Source of the DNA: an uncultured Lachnospiraceae bacterium
GTDB taxonomy: Bacteria; Bacillota; Clostridia; Lachnospirales; Lachnospiraceae
NCBI GenBank assembly: GCA_946414825.1
Contig: CAMKQB010000018.1
Coordinates: forward strand, 1-35,481
Reading direction: 5' to 3'
DNA: 35,481 nt
Of this stretch, positions 7,422 through 14,806 are shown one piece after another. The translations under genes and the position numbers were made by a program. The notes beneath the pieces were generated by a model that was not told the DNA's origin, searched no databases, and saw only the letters and a list, made by a program, of their open reading frames with translations. Positions within the stretch are counted from its first letter, which is position 1, and the number at the start of each line of letters is the position of its first letter.

Positions 7422-8402
7422 TTATTCCCAGCTCTCCCAATCCGTTTCTTCTGATTCTACTCCCTGTCCACCGGTAGAAGTAGTATTAATAGTTATTTTC
7501 CATTCATATCCCTCTTCCAGAGAAGTTAAGTAACGATCATCCTCTACTTCATCAAAAATCATATTTTCATATTTACCATCTTCGCCAAAGAGTTCAGTCT
7601 CTCCATACCAGTCAGTTCCGGTAGCAGATCTGACGTAGTATTCTCCACCCTTCAGCGATGTCTCTACAGTTCCGTCCCCATTAATAAATAGGGATTCAAC
7701 CAGCTCGTGATCTTTTGTATATACTGCTATATATCTGCTGGTATTTTCCTCTTCACTCTCCACAACAAAGGTAAGAATCATATTGTCGCTGGTATTATTC
7801 TCATCATGCCATATCTCGCCTGTTTCAGGTTTTGTCTGGACACACTCTGCAGCGCGTTGCTCCCAGTCACCATACTTACTGTTTTCGAAAGCCTTTTTTG
7901 CACTATAGTATTTACCCTCTTCAAACAGAGCATTGGCGTTATTATACTCAGCTTCTGCAGGATCTTCGGTAGTAGCTTCTGTTGTTGCTTCCGTTGTTAC
8001 CTCGGTGGTTGCTTCTGTGGTCGACTCCGTTGTTGCCTCGGTGGTCGACTCTGTTGTTACCTCTGTTGTGACTTCCGCAACCTCTTCCTTTGAATTCCTT
8101 TTTACAAGTAACGCAATCAGGAGACCTATACCTATAAGGAGTATAGCTCCCACACAAATTAGCGCTATTATGAGCGGCTTATTATTCTCTTCATTTTTCT
8201 TCGGTGATTGCTGTTGAACCGGTTGCTGCTGAAGCTGTGGTTGCTGAGTCTGTTGCTGCATCTGTGGTTGCTGAACAGACTGCTGCATCTGTGGTTGCTG
8301 AATAGTTTGCTGCTGTAACTGCGGTTGCATCTGCTTAGCACCACAGTATTCGCAGAATAATGAGCCATCAGTTATCTGATTTCCGCATTTATTACAAAAC
8401 AT
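7422..8402 (-). CDS. Zinc-ribbon, single-TM protein with Gln-rich and Thr-Glu-rich linkers
   Basis: The start at 8402 is chosen because a GGGGGG ribosome site sits just before it and the zinc ribbon then begins at once; an ATG ten codons earlier has no site. Order: zinc ribbon with Cys3, Cys6, Cys17, Cys20; Gln/Pro-rich repeats at about 25-66 (QQPQMQQ units); one membrane helix at about 76-100; Thr-Thr-Glu repeats at about 112-146; a short helical TPR-like stretch (NALFEEGKYYSAKKAFENS); and a C-terminal extracytoplasmic domain of unknown fold ending VESEETDWESWE. The 326-residue protein would have its zinc ribbon inside and its C-domain outside. Zinc ribbon plus TM proteins are common in clostridia and usually lack a known function. 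It is translationally coupled to nrdG, though a functional link is not evident. Confidence 0.8.
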   Translation of the reverse strand: MFCNKCGNQITDGSLFCEYCGAKQMQPQLQQQTIQQPQMQQSVQQPQMQQQTQQPQLQQQPVQQQSPKKNEENNKPLIIALICVGAILLIGIGLLIALLVKRNSKEEVAEVTTEVTTESTTEATTESTTEATTEVTTEATTEATTEDPAEAEYNNANALFEEGKYYSAKKAFENSKYGDWEQRAAECVQTKPETGEIWHDENNTSDNMILTFVVESEEENTSRYIAVYTKDHELVESLFINGDGTVETSLKGGEYYVRSATGTDWYGETELFGEDGKYENMIFDEVEDDRYLTSLEEGYEWKITINTTSTGGQGVESEETDWESWE

Positions 8403-8471
8403 ATGGAGCCCCCCTTCTATGTTTTTATACATTTCATCTTATAGTATTAAGTATAACATATTTCGGGAAAC

Positions 8472-8500
8472 AAAAAAGCCCCCGGAAAGAATCCGGAGGC
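8472..8500 (-). terminator. Intrinsic terminator of the lipoprotein gene
   Basis: GCCTCCGGA pairs with TCCGGGGGC around a five-base loop and runs into TTTTTT on the minus strand, 15 bp after the stop codon. Confidence 0.9.
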
Positions 8501-8514
8501 CTAATCATCTGAGA

Positions 8515-9612
8515 TTATTTAACCTCAAGTGTCATATTATCAAGTACATTTGCACCATCAGTTCCATCAGCGATATCTACATCACTAATCTGGATTCTAA
8601 CGTACTCATCACCTGATATTTTTCCATAGTACTCTGTCCATTCCATACCAACATATGAGTATGTCTTCCCCTGAAGATCAACGCCACCGATTGTTCTGTT
8701 ATCGATATCAACAACGTTCTCCATTGACTCTGTATAGTAATCAAGTGTCTCCTGATCAGCAAGTGATACCTGAATTCTAGGTGAGTTTGAATATGCATCA
8801 TCCTTTGAAGCTACATTATAGAAATATACTGTAAATGAAGTTGGGTCAACGTACCATGTACCCTTTGAAGTATCTGAGCTAACAACTACTGTTACATCAT
8901 TATCTGAAAGCTCGCCACCATTTGCAGGTGCTGTTGCCTCTTCTGGAGCTTCCTCTGCATCTTCTTCACTAGCTGCCGCTGTTTCCTCACCACTACTTGG
9001 TGCAAATGTAAGTGAATCTATAACAGCCTTAACTTCCTCATCTGCAAATACAGACTCAGTGCTAGCTGAATTACCATCAGCTGTAGCGATAACCATATCG
9101 AGCATGCATCCATCGTAAAGCTCTGGGAAATCTATATAGTACCAATAACCATATAGATCACCACTTCCATCACCATATCTGTACTCATACTTGATGGCAT
9201 CTCTATCACCAAACTTAATCTGCTCAAAGTTCTCGATAGTACCAGTATAGTCATCCGCGGATATAAACTTAATCATACCATCAAAGGTTTTGTCATCACC
9301 GAAAACTGTATTAGTAGAAATCTTTGCAACAATCTTTGAAGACTTAAGATATATAGAACCTGTCATCTTCATGTTATCTGGCTGAGTATCAGTAAACTGG
9401 TAATCAGATCCTGATGGGATCTCTGCTGTTACCTTGATAGCACCATCATCATAGGATATCTCCTCCGTTGTTGGTTCTGCCTCTGTAGTTACTTCCTCTG
9501 TAGCCTCTGTTGTAGCATCAGCCTTGTCATCAGTCTTGTCACCACAAGCTGTAAGACATCCTAGGCAAAATGCAGCTGCGAGAGCTACTGCCAAAAACTT
9601 CTTTTTCATCAT
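8515..9612 (-). CDS. Secreted lipoprotein of unknown function
   Basis: The 365-residue product has a lipoprotein signal peptide with the lipobox LTAC, lipid-modified Cys at residue 23 (22 if the second ATG is used). AGGAGG is 5 bases before the first ATG and 8 before the second, so either can be the start. A Thr/Glu-rich linker follows (ATTEATEEVTTEAEPTTEE), then a domain of about 140 residues with a PsbP/DUF-like look (YRYGDGSGDLYGYWYYIDFP), an acidic linker, and a second beta-rich domain (about 235-365). The same TTE low-complexity linker occurs in the next gene downstream, though the folded parts look unrelated. It has its own promoter (9680-9709) and terminator, so it is probably a single-gene unit. 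The ligand is unknown. Confidence 0.82.
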   Translation of the reverse strand: MMKKKFLAVALAAAFCLGCLTACGDKTDDKADATTEATEEVTTEAEPTTEEISYDDGAIKVTAEIPSGSDYQFTDTQPDNMKMTGSIYLKSSKIVAKISTNTVFGDDKTFDGMIKFISADDYTGTIENFEQIKFGDRDAIKYEYRYGDGSGDLYGYWYYIDFPELYDGCMLDMVIATADGNSASTESVFADEEVKAVIDSLTFAPSSGEETAAASEEDAEEAPEEATAPANGGELSDNDVTVVVSSDTSKGTWYVDPTSFTVYFYNVASKDDAYSNSPRIQVSLADQETLDYYTESMENVVDIDNRTIGGVDLQGKTYSYVGMEWTEYYGKISGDEYVRIQISDVDIADGTDGANVLDNMTLEVK

Positions 9613-9635
9613 TTTTTCCTCCTAAATAAATAATT

Positions 9636-9677
9636 AAAAACCCTCATGCTGTGTCTAGCTAAAACACAACACAAGGG
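9636..9677 (-). terminator. Intrinsic terminator of lysA
   Basis: On the minus strand CCCTTGTGTTGTGT pairs imperfectly with ACACAGCATGAGGG and is followed by TTTTT. The predicted start site of the lipoprotein promoter falls inside its 5' arm, so a transcript starting there would lack part of the stem and escape termination. Confidence 0.8.
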
Positions 9678-9679
9678 AT

Positions 9680-9709
9680 AGTATATCACATTTCTGCTAT
9701 TAATTTCAA
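9680..9709 (-). promoter_or_regulatory. Sigma-A promoter for the lipoprotein gene
   Basis: Minus-strand TTGAAA (9704-9709), an 18-bp spacer and TATACT (9680-9685) lie between the lysA stop codon and the lysA terminator. Confidence 0.6.
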
Positions 9710-9739
9710 GTTCCCAACTTTTTCTATCTTTTATTATAA

Positions 9740-11086
9740 CTATATTTCAACTTCCCAGTAGTTATCGAGGGTTGCAAAATAGTCCTCCAGGGTCTCCGCA
9801 CGTCTAATGCATATAACCGATTTATCCTCACGCAGAAGTAGCTCTGAGGACCAGAGACGACCATTATAGTTGTATCCCATAGAGAAGCCATGGGCTCCGG
9901 TATCATGTATACAAATGTAGTCACCAATATCAATCTTTGGAAGCTTGCGGTCGATGGCAAACTTATCATTATTCTCGCAAAGGGAACCAACTACATCATA
10001 GGTTTCAGTAGCAGGAGCCTCCTCCTTACCAAGAACAGTAAGATGATGATATGAACCATACATAGCTGGTCTCATTAGGTTTGCAGCGCAAGCATCTACT
10101 CCAATATATTCTTTATAGATATGCTTCTCATGAACGGCCTTAGTAATTAGATGTCCGTATGGAGCCAGCATGAATCTTCCAAGCTCAGTGAAGATAGATA
10201 CATTTCCAAGTCCTGCAGGAACGAGCACTTCGTCATAAACCTTGTGAACTCCTTCACCAATTACAGCTATATCATTTGAAGGTGCATCTGGCTGATATGC
10301 TATTCCAACACCACCTGATAGATTGATAAAGGATAGGCTAACACCCGCCTTCTCTTTAATTTCAACTGCAAGCTCGAAAAGAATCTTTGCAAGTGCAGGA
10401 TAATAGTCATTTGAAAGCGTGTTACTTGCAAGGAAGGAATGAATTCCAAGCTCCTCAACACCAAGTTCAGAAAGTCTCTTATAAGCCTCGATGATCTGGT
10501 CCTTAGTCATTCCATACTTAGCATCTCCAGGGTTATCCATAACCTGAACAGCCTCACCACTTTCGCCCAGCTGGAAGATACCACCTGGATTGAAACGACA
10601 AGACATACGCTTTGGAAGTCTTCTCTCCTTACCATCAGGAGTAAGTCCTTCGCCTAGATCCTCTCTAGAAAGCTCTCCAGAACTTATCGCATCCTCAATC
10701 GCTTTTAGTACAAAATCAATATGTGTTATATCATCAAGATTTATGATTCCGCCTATCTTGGCGCATTTTACGAATTCCTCTGCAGGAGTTTCATTTGATG
10801 AAAACATTACATCATAACCTGTAACTCCTGATTTCTCTGACAGAATAAGCTCTGCCATAGAAGAACAATCTGTTCCGCAGCCTTCCTCATGAAGAATCCT
10901 TAGGATAGTTGGGTTTGGAGTTGCCTTAACCGCGAAGTACTCCTTGAAGCCCGGATTCCAAGAGAAAGCCTTGTTCATAGCTCTCGCATTTTCTCTTATA
11001 CCCTTTTCATCATAGATATGAAATGGGGTAGGGTATGTTTTTACGATTTCTTCTACTTGTTCTTTTGTGATAAATGGTACTTTCAT
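9740..11086 (-). CDS. lysA: Diaminopimelate decarboxylase family enzyme
   Basis: The start at 11086 has AGAGGAG six bases upstream; the frame stays open upstream only through a palindromic repeat, which is not part of the protein. The 448-residue product is a fold-III PLP decarboxylase: Lys54 in FAVKATPNP would bind PLP, the glycine-rich phosphate site is in NLSGGVGIAYQP, ELGRFMLA matches the EPGR phosphate-binding motif, GSLCENND matches the catalytic-cysteine motif of DAP decarboxylase (GxxCEssD) and NYNGRLWSSELL matches its C-terminal substrate motif. It would convert meso-diaminopimelate to L-lysine in the cytoplasm. It is divergent from textbook LysA at several motifs, so another amino-acid decarboxylase specificity cannot be excluded. 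It lies downstream of map across a repeat element and ends at a terminator. Confidence 0.82.
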   Translation of the reverse strand: MKVPFITKEQVEEIVKTYPTPFHIYDEKGIRENARAMNKAFSWNPGFKEYFAVKATPNPTILRILHEEGCGTDCSSMAELILSEKSGVTGYDVMFSSNETPAEEFVKCAKIGGIINLDDITHIDFVLKAIEDAISSGELSREDLGEGLTPDGKERRLPKRMSCRFNPGGIFQLGESGEAVQVMDNPGDAKYGMTKDQIIEAYKRLSELGVEELGIHSFLASNTLSNDYYPALAKILFELAVEIKEKAGVSLSFINLSGGVGIAYQPDAPSNDIAVIGEGVHKVYDEVLVPAGLGNVSIFTELGRFMLAPYGHLITKAVHEKHIYKEYIGVDACAANLMRPAMYGSYHHLTVLGKEEAPATETYDVVGSLCENNDKFAIDRKLPKIDIGDYICIHDTGAHGFSMGYNYNGRLWSSELLLREDKSVICIRRAETLEDYFATLDNYWEVEI

Positions 11087-11115
11087 AATTCTCCTCTGAC
11101 GCGTGTGTAAATAGG

Positions 11116-11222
11116 TGTGCAAATAGGGACGGTTCTCTTTTGCACATATGCAAATAAGAAACGTCCCCATTTGCATAGTTATTTTAGCATATGTGCAAAA
11201 GAGAACCGTCCCTATTTGCACA
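11116..11222. repeat. Composite palindromic REP-like element between map and lysA
   Basis: Two perfect 36-bp inverted arms (11116-11151 and 11187-11222) flank a 35-bp centre. Each arm begins TGTGCAAA and contains GGGACGGTTCTC and TTTTGCACA, so each can also fold on itself. The centre with its flank forms a third hairpin, ATGCAAAT (11148) with ATTTGCAT (11169), around AAGAAACGTCCCC. A related copy is at 26460-26562. I recall this GGGACGGTTCTC/ATTTGCA family as abundant in Clostridia and resembling REP sequences mobilised by RAYT (Y1) transposases; no such transposase is in this window. Confidence 0.88.
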
Positions 11223-11231
11223 ATAAATTTT

Positions 11232-12107
11232 CTACCAGGAGATGACTTCGTGGCCGTCCTCGGTTACGAGAACCTGTATCTCCCACTGGGCAGACATTGA
11301 GCCATCTTCGGTATATACTGTCCAGTCATTTTCTGAATCAACAAATACATCTGGGGCACCCATGTTAACCATAGGTTCAATAGTGAACATCATTCCCGGA
11401 GCCATAAGCATGTCTGTTCCTCTTCTGGTAACATAGCTTACCCATGGGTCCTCGTGGAATTCTATTCCTACTCCGTGTCCGCCTATCTCGCGAACTACAC
11501 TGTATCCGGCAGCCTTAGCATGGTCATTTATAACCTGACCCATATCTCCCAGGAAGCCCCAAGGCTTAACCTCTTTCAGACCCAGCTCGACACATTCCTT
11601 AACTGTTTCAACAAGCTTCTTATTTTCATCAGATACATTTCCCAGCATAAACATACGGGAAGAATCTGAGAAATATCCATTTAATATAGTAGAACAGTCA
11701 ACGTTAATTATATCTCCATCCTGAAGAATCTCGTCCTCGCTTGGGATTCCGTGACATACTGCATCATTTATAGATGTACATACGCTCTTTGGAAATCCTT
11801 CATAATTAAGTGGTGCCGGAATAGCTCCATGCTTCTCGCACACCTCGTTGATGATACGGTTGATATCCTCTGTGCTCATACCAACACATATCTTGTCAGC
11901 TACCACATCCAGACATTCAACATTTACCTTTGCACTCTCCTTTATAAGAGCTATCTGTTCTGGTGTTTTGATCATCTTATGAGCAGGAACCTTATGTCCC
12001 TGATTCTTAAACATTTCAATCTTGCGGTCAAATGCCTCATGGCACGCCTTATACTTTTTGCCGCTTCCACACCAGCATGGATCATTTCTTCCTATTTTCT
12101 TCGCCAC
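11232..12107 (-). CDS. map: Methionine aminopeptidase type I with N-terminal SEC-C motif
   Basis: This 291-residue enzyme removes initiator methionine from nascent proteins. An SEC-C zinc motif (GRNDPCWCGSGKKYKACH) fills residues 5-22, as in clostridial MetAP1 forms thought to bind ribosome or metal. The pita-bread core has the expected metal ligands: Asp in IINVDCST, Asp in YFSDSSR, His in GHGVGIEFHE, Glu in FTIEPMV and Glu in WEIQVLV. It starts with GTG, preceded by GAGGG at a good distance; no ATG fits. The 3' end is 9 bp from the palindromic repeat. A possible promoter lies at 12212-12239. Map is commonly near ribosomal genes in other bacteria; here it stands alone, which suggests a second copy elsewhere is possible. 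Confidence 0.95.
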   Translation of the reverse strand: MAKKIGRNDPCWCGSGKKYKACHEAFDRKIEMFKNQGHKVPAHKMIKTPEQIALIKESAKVNVECLDVVADKICVGMSTEDINRIINEVCEKHGAIPAPLNYEGFPKSVCTSINDAVCHGIPSEDEILQDGDIINVDCSTILNGYFSDSSRMFMLGNVSDENKKLVETVKECVELGLKEVKPWGFLGDMGQVINDHAKAAGYSVVREIGGHGVGIEFHEDPWVSYVTRRGTDMLMAPGMMFTIEPMVNMGAPDVFVDSENDWTVYTEDGSMSAQWEIQVLVTEDGHEVISW

Positions 12108-12211
12108 TTTTCTTCCCTCTATTCTTTATATTTCTCAATTACAATAACCTGTAAAAACTATCCACACCTTATCTGTCAGCTGATGTAAATATAAGTACAA
12201 ACAACGGTTAA

Positions 12212-12239
12212 GTGTAACTTACTGCATAAAGATTGTCAA
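12212..12239 (-). promoter_or_regulatory. Possible promoter for map
   Basis: Minus-strand TTGACA (12234-12239) with a weak -10 TTACAC (12212-12217) at 16 bp. The -35 is perfect but the -10 is poor. Confidence 0.4.
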
Positions 12240-12247
12240 GAAATTAA

Positions 12248-12288
12248 GCCTTACTTCTTGGTCGATAAATTATGCCTTACTTCTTGGT
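12248..12288. repeat. Short direct duplication at the 3' end of the Nudix gene
   Basis: GCCTTACTTCTTGGT occurs at 12248-12262 and again at 12274-12288, a 26-bp period. The second copy holds the stop codon and the last Thr-Lys-Lys codons of the Nudix gene; the first is a non-coding echo just after it, consistent with a small tandem duplication. Confidence 0.85.
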
Positions 12289-12816
12289 TGGATCCTTATG
12301 GGTAAATGCTCCATTATGATTTCTTAGGAAATATAGAAGAGAAATAAAGGATGTCTTATAAAGAACGAACTCCTTATTATGGAGCATTTCAAGTATCTCC
12401 TCTTCTGTCGCCCACTTTACCTGCTCAACCTCAGACTCCTGAAGCTGCAGTGAGTCTATATCCACATCCATATTTATAGTATAGATATCGTTAAATCCGC
12501 CATCGAAATAAATAGTCATTGCAGGACGGACTCCTGTAAGGTCGTAGTCAATTCCAACCTCCTCCTTAAGTTCACGTGACGCCGCCTGCTGACTGGTATC
12601 TCCGGCAAGAGCACTGCCTCCTGCAGTCACATCCCACATTCCGGCCCAGCCACTCTTGAAGGGCTGTCTCTTCTGAATCAGCATCCTGCCATCACTACCA
12701 AATATACAAACATGAACCACCAGTCTGTAATATCCCTCAGGAACCTTGTTTCCTCTTTCCAGTACTTTTCCTGTTCTGTTTCTATTTACATCATATAAAT
12801 CAAAGCTTTCCGACAT
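12277..12816 (-). CDS. Nudix hydrolase (IPP isomerase-like/YfcD-type)
   Basis: This is a 179-residue Nudix protein when started at the ATG at 12816, which has GGGGG seven bases upstream; the frame extends slightly further only through a TTG. The Nudix box spans GGSALAGDTSQQAASRELKEEVGID (residues about 70-94, quoted here in parts: GGSALAGD, REL, KEEVG), with the Glu residues that bind Mg2+ in RELKEEVG. The N-terminus (ESFDLYDVNRNRTGKVLERG) and KVPEGYYRLVVHVCIF are typical of the NUDIX group that includes YfcD and isopentenyl-diphosphate isomerase-like proteins in clostridia. It would hydrolyse a nucleoside-diphosphate-linked substrate, not identified. It diverges from pta. Confidence 0.85.
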   Translation of the reverse strand: MSESFDLYDVNRNRTGKVLERGNKVPEGYYRLVVHVCIFGSDGRMLIQKRQPFKSGWAGMWDVTAGGSALAGDTSQQAASRELKEEVGIDYDLTGVRPAMTIYFDGGFNDIYTINMDVDIDSLQLQESEVEQVKWATEEEILEMLHNKEFVLYKTSFISLLYFLRNHNGAFTHKDPTKK

Positions 12817-12847
12817 AACCAAACCCCCGATTATTCATTGCATTTAC

Positions 12848-12866
12848 CTGAAGGAATCCCCTTCAG
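12848..12866. other. Small inverted repeat in the Nudix/pta divergent region
   Basis: CTGAAGG and CCTTCAG are separated by five bases. It sits between the two divergent start regions and could be an operator or a leader hairpin; nothing more supports a role. Confidence 0.4.
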
Positions 12867-12902
12867 AAAAGACCTTCCTATTATAACACTTAACAAAACA
12901 CG

Positions 12903-12931
12903 TTGCAAAAACACACTGAGAGACTTATAAT
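12903..12931 (+). promoter_or_regulatory. Sigma-A promoter for pta
   Basis: TTGCAA (12903-12908), a 17-bp spacer and a perfect TATAAT (12926-12931) give a start near 12938, about 30 bases before the pta start codon. Confidence 0.8.
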
Positions 12932-12969
12932 ATTGTGGATAAAAATTTTAGATGAATGGGGTATTAAAA

Positions 12970-13986
12970 ATGGCTGAATTTGGTTTTGGTAAACTAATCA
13001 ACACACTTAAAGAAAACAATCAGACTATTGTTTTCACAGAAGGAAATGATCCTCGTATTCTTGAAGCTTCTTCAAGACTTCTCGCAAGTAACTTCCTGAA
13101 GCCTATCCTTATTGGAAATGAAGAGGAAATTCACAAGGTTGCTGAGGAGAGCGGATTCAATATCAGAGGAGCTAAGATTATAGATCCTGCAAATTTCGAA
13201 GACTTCGACAAGATGGTTGCAGAATTCGTAGAGCTTCGTAAGTCAAAGGGTGTAACTGAAGATGACGCTAAGAAGATCCTCGCTCAGGCAAACTACTTCG
13301 GTACAATGCTTGTAAAAATGGGATATGCTGACTGCCTTCTTGGTGGTGCTACATATTCTACAGCTGATACTGTTAGACCAGCATTCCAGCTTGTTAAAAC
13401 AAAGCCGGGAAATCGTATAGTTACATCTTGCTTCGTTATGGTTCGTCCAAGAGCTACAGGCGAAAACGAAGTAATCGCTATGGGTGACTGTGCTATTACA
13501 ATTGATCCTACAGAGGAAGATCTTGTAGAGATCGCAACAGAGACTGTTCGTTGTGCTAAGATATTTGGTATGGATCCAAAGGTAGCATTCCTTAGCTACT
13601 CAACAAAGGGTTCAGGTAAGGGTGAAAGCGTTGACAAGGTTCGTAATGCTATGGAGAAAGCTAAGGCTGCTATGCCTGACGTTCCGATCGATGGCGAGCT
13701 CCAGTTCGATGCTGCTGTTTCACCAAGCGTTGCAGCTAAGAAGGCACCTGGTTCAGAGGTTGCCGGACATGCAAATACATTTATCTTCCCTGACATCAAT
13801 GCAGGAAATATCGGATACAAGATAGCTCAGAGAATTGGTAACTTCGAAGCATTTGGTCCTATTCTGCTTGGACTGAACTCTCCTATTAACGATCTGTCAC
13901 GTGGATGTACAGCTCAGGAGGTTTACTCTATGGCTATCATCACAGCAGCATTTGCCGCTGAAGAGCAGAAAGCAAAGAATAACTAA
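12970..13986 (+). CDS. pta: Phosphate acetyltransferase
   Basis: This 338-residue enzyme interconverts acetyl-CoA and acetyl phosphate, the first step of the acetate/ATP route in fermenters. It has the compact single-domain Pta fold with GGATYSTADTVRPAFQ near residue 110-125, SFLSYSTKGSGKG and the SPTVA-like AVSPSVAAKKAPGSEVAGHA, and the C-terminal signature (ANTFIFPDINAGNIGYK and GPILLGLNSPINDLSRGC). The ATG at 12970 is preferred because GGGG lies eight bases before it; an ATG six codons earlier has no site and is near the transcription start. Codon use is strongly biased, as for a highly expressed gene. No acetate kinase gene follows; instead a rhomboid gene starts three bases after the stop. 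Confidence 0.95.
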   Translation: MAEFGFGKLINTLKENNQTIVFTEGNDPRILEASSRLLASNFLKPILIGNEEEIHKVAEESGFNIRGAKIIDPANFEDFDKMVAEFVELRKSKGVTEDDAKKILAQANYFGTMLVKMGYADCLLGGATYSTADTVRPAFQLVKTKPGNRIVTSCFVMVRPRATGENEVIAMGDCAITIDPTEEDLVEIATETVRCAKIFGMDPKVAFLSYSTKGSGKGESVDKVRNAMEKAKAAMPDVPIDGELQFDAAVSPSVAAKKAPGSEVAGHANTFIFPDINAGNIGYKIAQRIGNFEAFGPILLGLNSPINDLSRGCTAQEVYSMAIITAAFAAEEQKAKNN

Positions 13987-13989
13987 GTT

Positions 13990-14589
13990 ATGGAATCAAG
14001 AAGATACATACCTTACATGACTATAAGTCTTATAGTCATAAATGTAATTATATTCCTGATAGAGACTGCTTTAGGTGGCAGTGAGTCTACAGAAATTGCT
14101 TTAAAGTTTGGAGCACAGTATCTTCCATATGTTTTAGCCGATGGAGATTGGTATAGAGTATTTACCTCTATGTTTGTCCATTTCGGAATAGAACATATCT
14201 TTGGAAATATGATCGCACTTATTATGGTTGGTCAATATATTGAAGTATATTTTGGTCGTCTGAAGTTCCTTGCGATATATTTTCTCGGAGGACTAGCTGG
14301 TAATCTTCTATCACTTATAGTGGAATTTCAGACTAACGTATATGCAGTTTCTGCAGGAGCATCAGGAGCAATAAGCGGACTCTTCGGAGCACTGGTAATA
14401 CTTGCTTTTGATAAGAACACAAGGCGTTTGTTCCCGCTCCCAAGAATTCTGATAGGTATCATACTTCTTCTTGTACCGGCTGCCAAAAATGTAAATGTTA
14501 TGGCTCACTTTGGCGGACTCCTCGGAGGCTTCGCAACAGCCTATACATTCTATTATTACAAAACAAAAAAAGACTCGGCTGACGAATAG
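13990..14589 (+). CDS. Rhomboid family intramembrane serine protease
   Basis: A six-TM rhomboid of 199 residues. The catalytic dyad is Ser125 in the GASGAISGLFGA motif (TM4) and His173 in MAHFGGLLGG (TM6); the oxyanion-side HIFGNM motif (His69, Asn73) and WYRVFTSMFVHFG loop 1 are present. It cleaves membrane protein segments within the bilayer; the substrate is unknown. It begins three bases after pta with no clear ribosome site, so it is probably translated by coupling with pta. The stop codon lies within the loop of the terminator. The length is normal for bacterial rhomboids without cytosolic extensions. Confidence 0.93.
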   Translation: MESRRYIPYMTISLIVINVIIFLIETALGGSESTEIALKFGAQYLPYVLADGDWYRVFTSMFVHFGIEHIFGNMIALIMVGQYIEVYFGRLKFLAIYFLGGLAGNLLSLIVEFQTNVYAVSAGASGAISGLFGALVILAFDKNTRRLFPLPRILIGIILLLVPAAKNVNVMAHFGGLLGGFATAYTFYYYKTKKDSADE

Positions 14590-14607
14590 TCAGCTGAGTC
14601 TTTTTTC
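14571..14607. terminator. Bidirectional terminator between rhomboid and the minus-strand group
   Basis: A 13-bp stem (14571-14583 with 14589-14601; one G.T-type mismatch) with a 5-base loop has T runs on both strands (TTTTTT after 14601 on plus, AAAAAAA before 14571). It ends pta-rhomboid on plus and the murI group on minus. Confidence 0.9.
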
Positions 14608-14623
14608 TCTTACTTATAATAAA

Positions 14624-14806
14624 TTACATCTGATGTCTAACAACCTTATACTCATCGCCATCTCTGAAGTAAGGACACTCCTTGAAATGACTCTGAACCA
14701 GTCGACTGTAATCATCCTCATCCATATTTACATCGCATACATACTCTTCTATATCTTCATCATATGCAAAGTATGCACAGTAATCACAGGATGCATTCCC
14801 TGCCAT
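14624..14806 (-). CDS. Small Cys-rich protein (DUF6472-like)
   Basis: This 60-residue acidic protein has four Cys in pairs (ASCDYCAYF, YVCDVN, KECPYFRDGDEY) and ends VVRHQM. I recall closely similar small proteins in Lachnospiraceae as DUF6472; the family name is from memory. Metal binding by the Cys residues is likely but the role is unknown. The ATG at 14806 has GAGGG at a good distance; a GTG three codons earlier (14815) is the alternative. Its start overlaps the end of the transporter gene by 23 bases, so it is translationally coupled and ends the group just before the terminator. Confidence 0.75.
   Translation of the reverse strand: MAGNASCDYCAYFAYDEDIEEYVCDVNMDEDDYSRLVQSHFKECPYFRDGDEYKVVRHQM

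Noticed and set aside
7933..8217. Open frame with Val-Ala-Ser-Val-Val repeats on the plus strand
   Set aside because: It is the antisense reading of the Thr-Thr-Glu repeat of the zinc-ribbon gene.
11087..11221. N-terminal 45-codon extension of lysA
   Set aside because: It is translation through the palindromic repeat; the true start at 11086 has a ribosome site and matches the family N-terminus.
12108..12240. Riboswitch in the map leader
   Set aside because: No conserved aptamer blocks or terminator were found; only a weak promoter candidate.
12817..12822. TTG start for the Nudix gene
   Set aside because: The ATG at 12816 is closer to the GGGGG site and to the family N-terminus.
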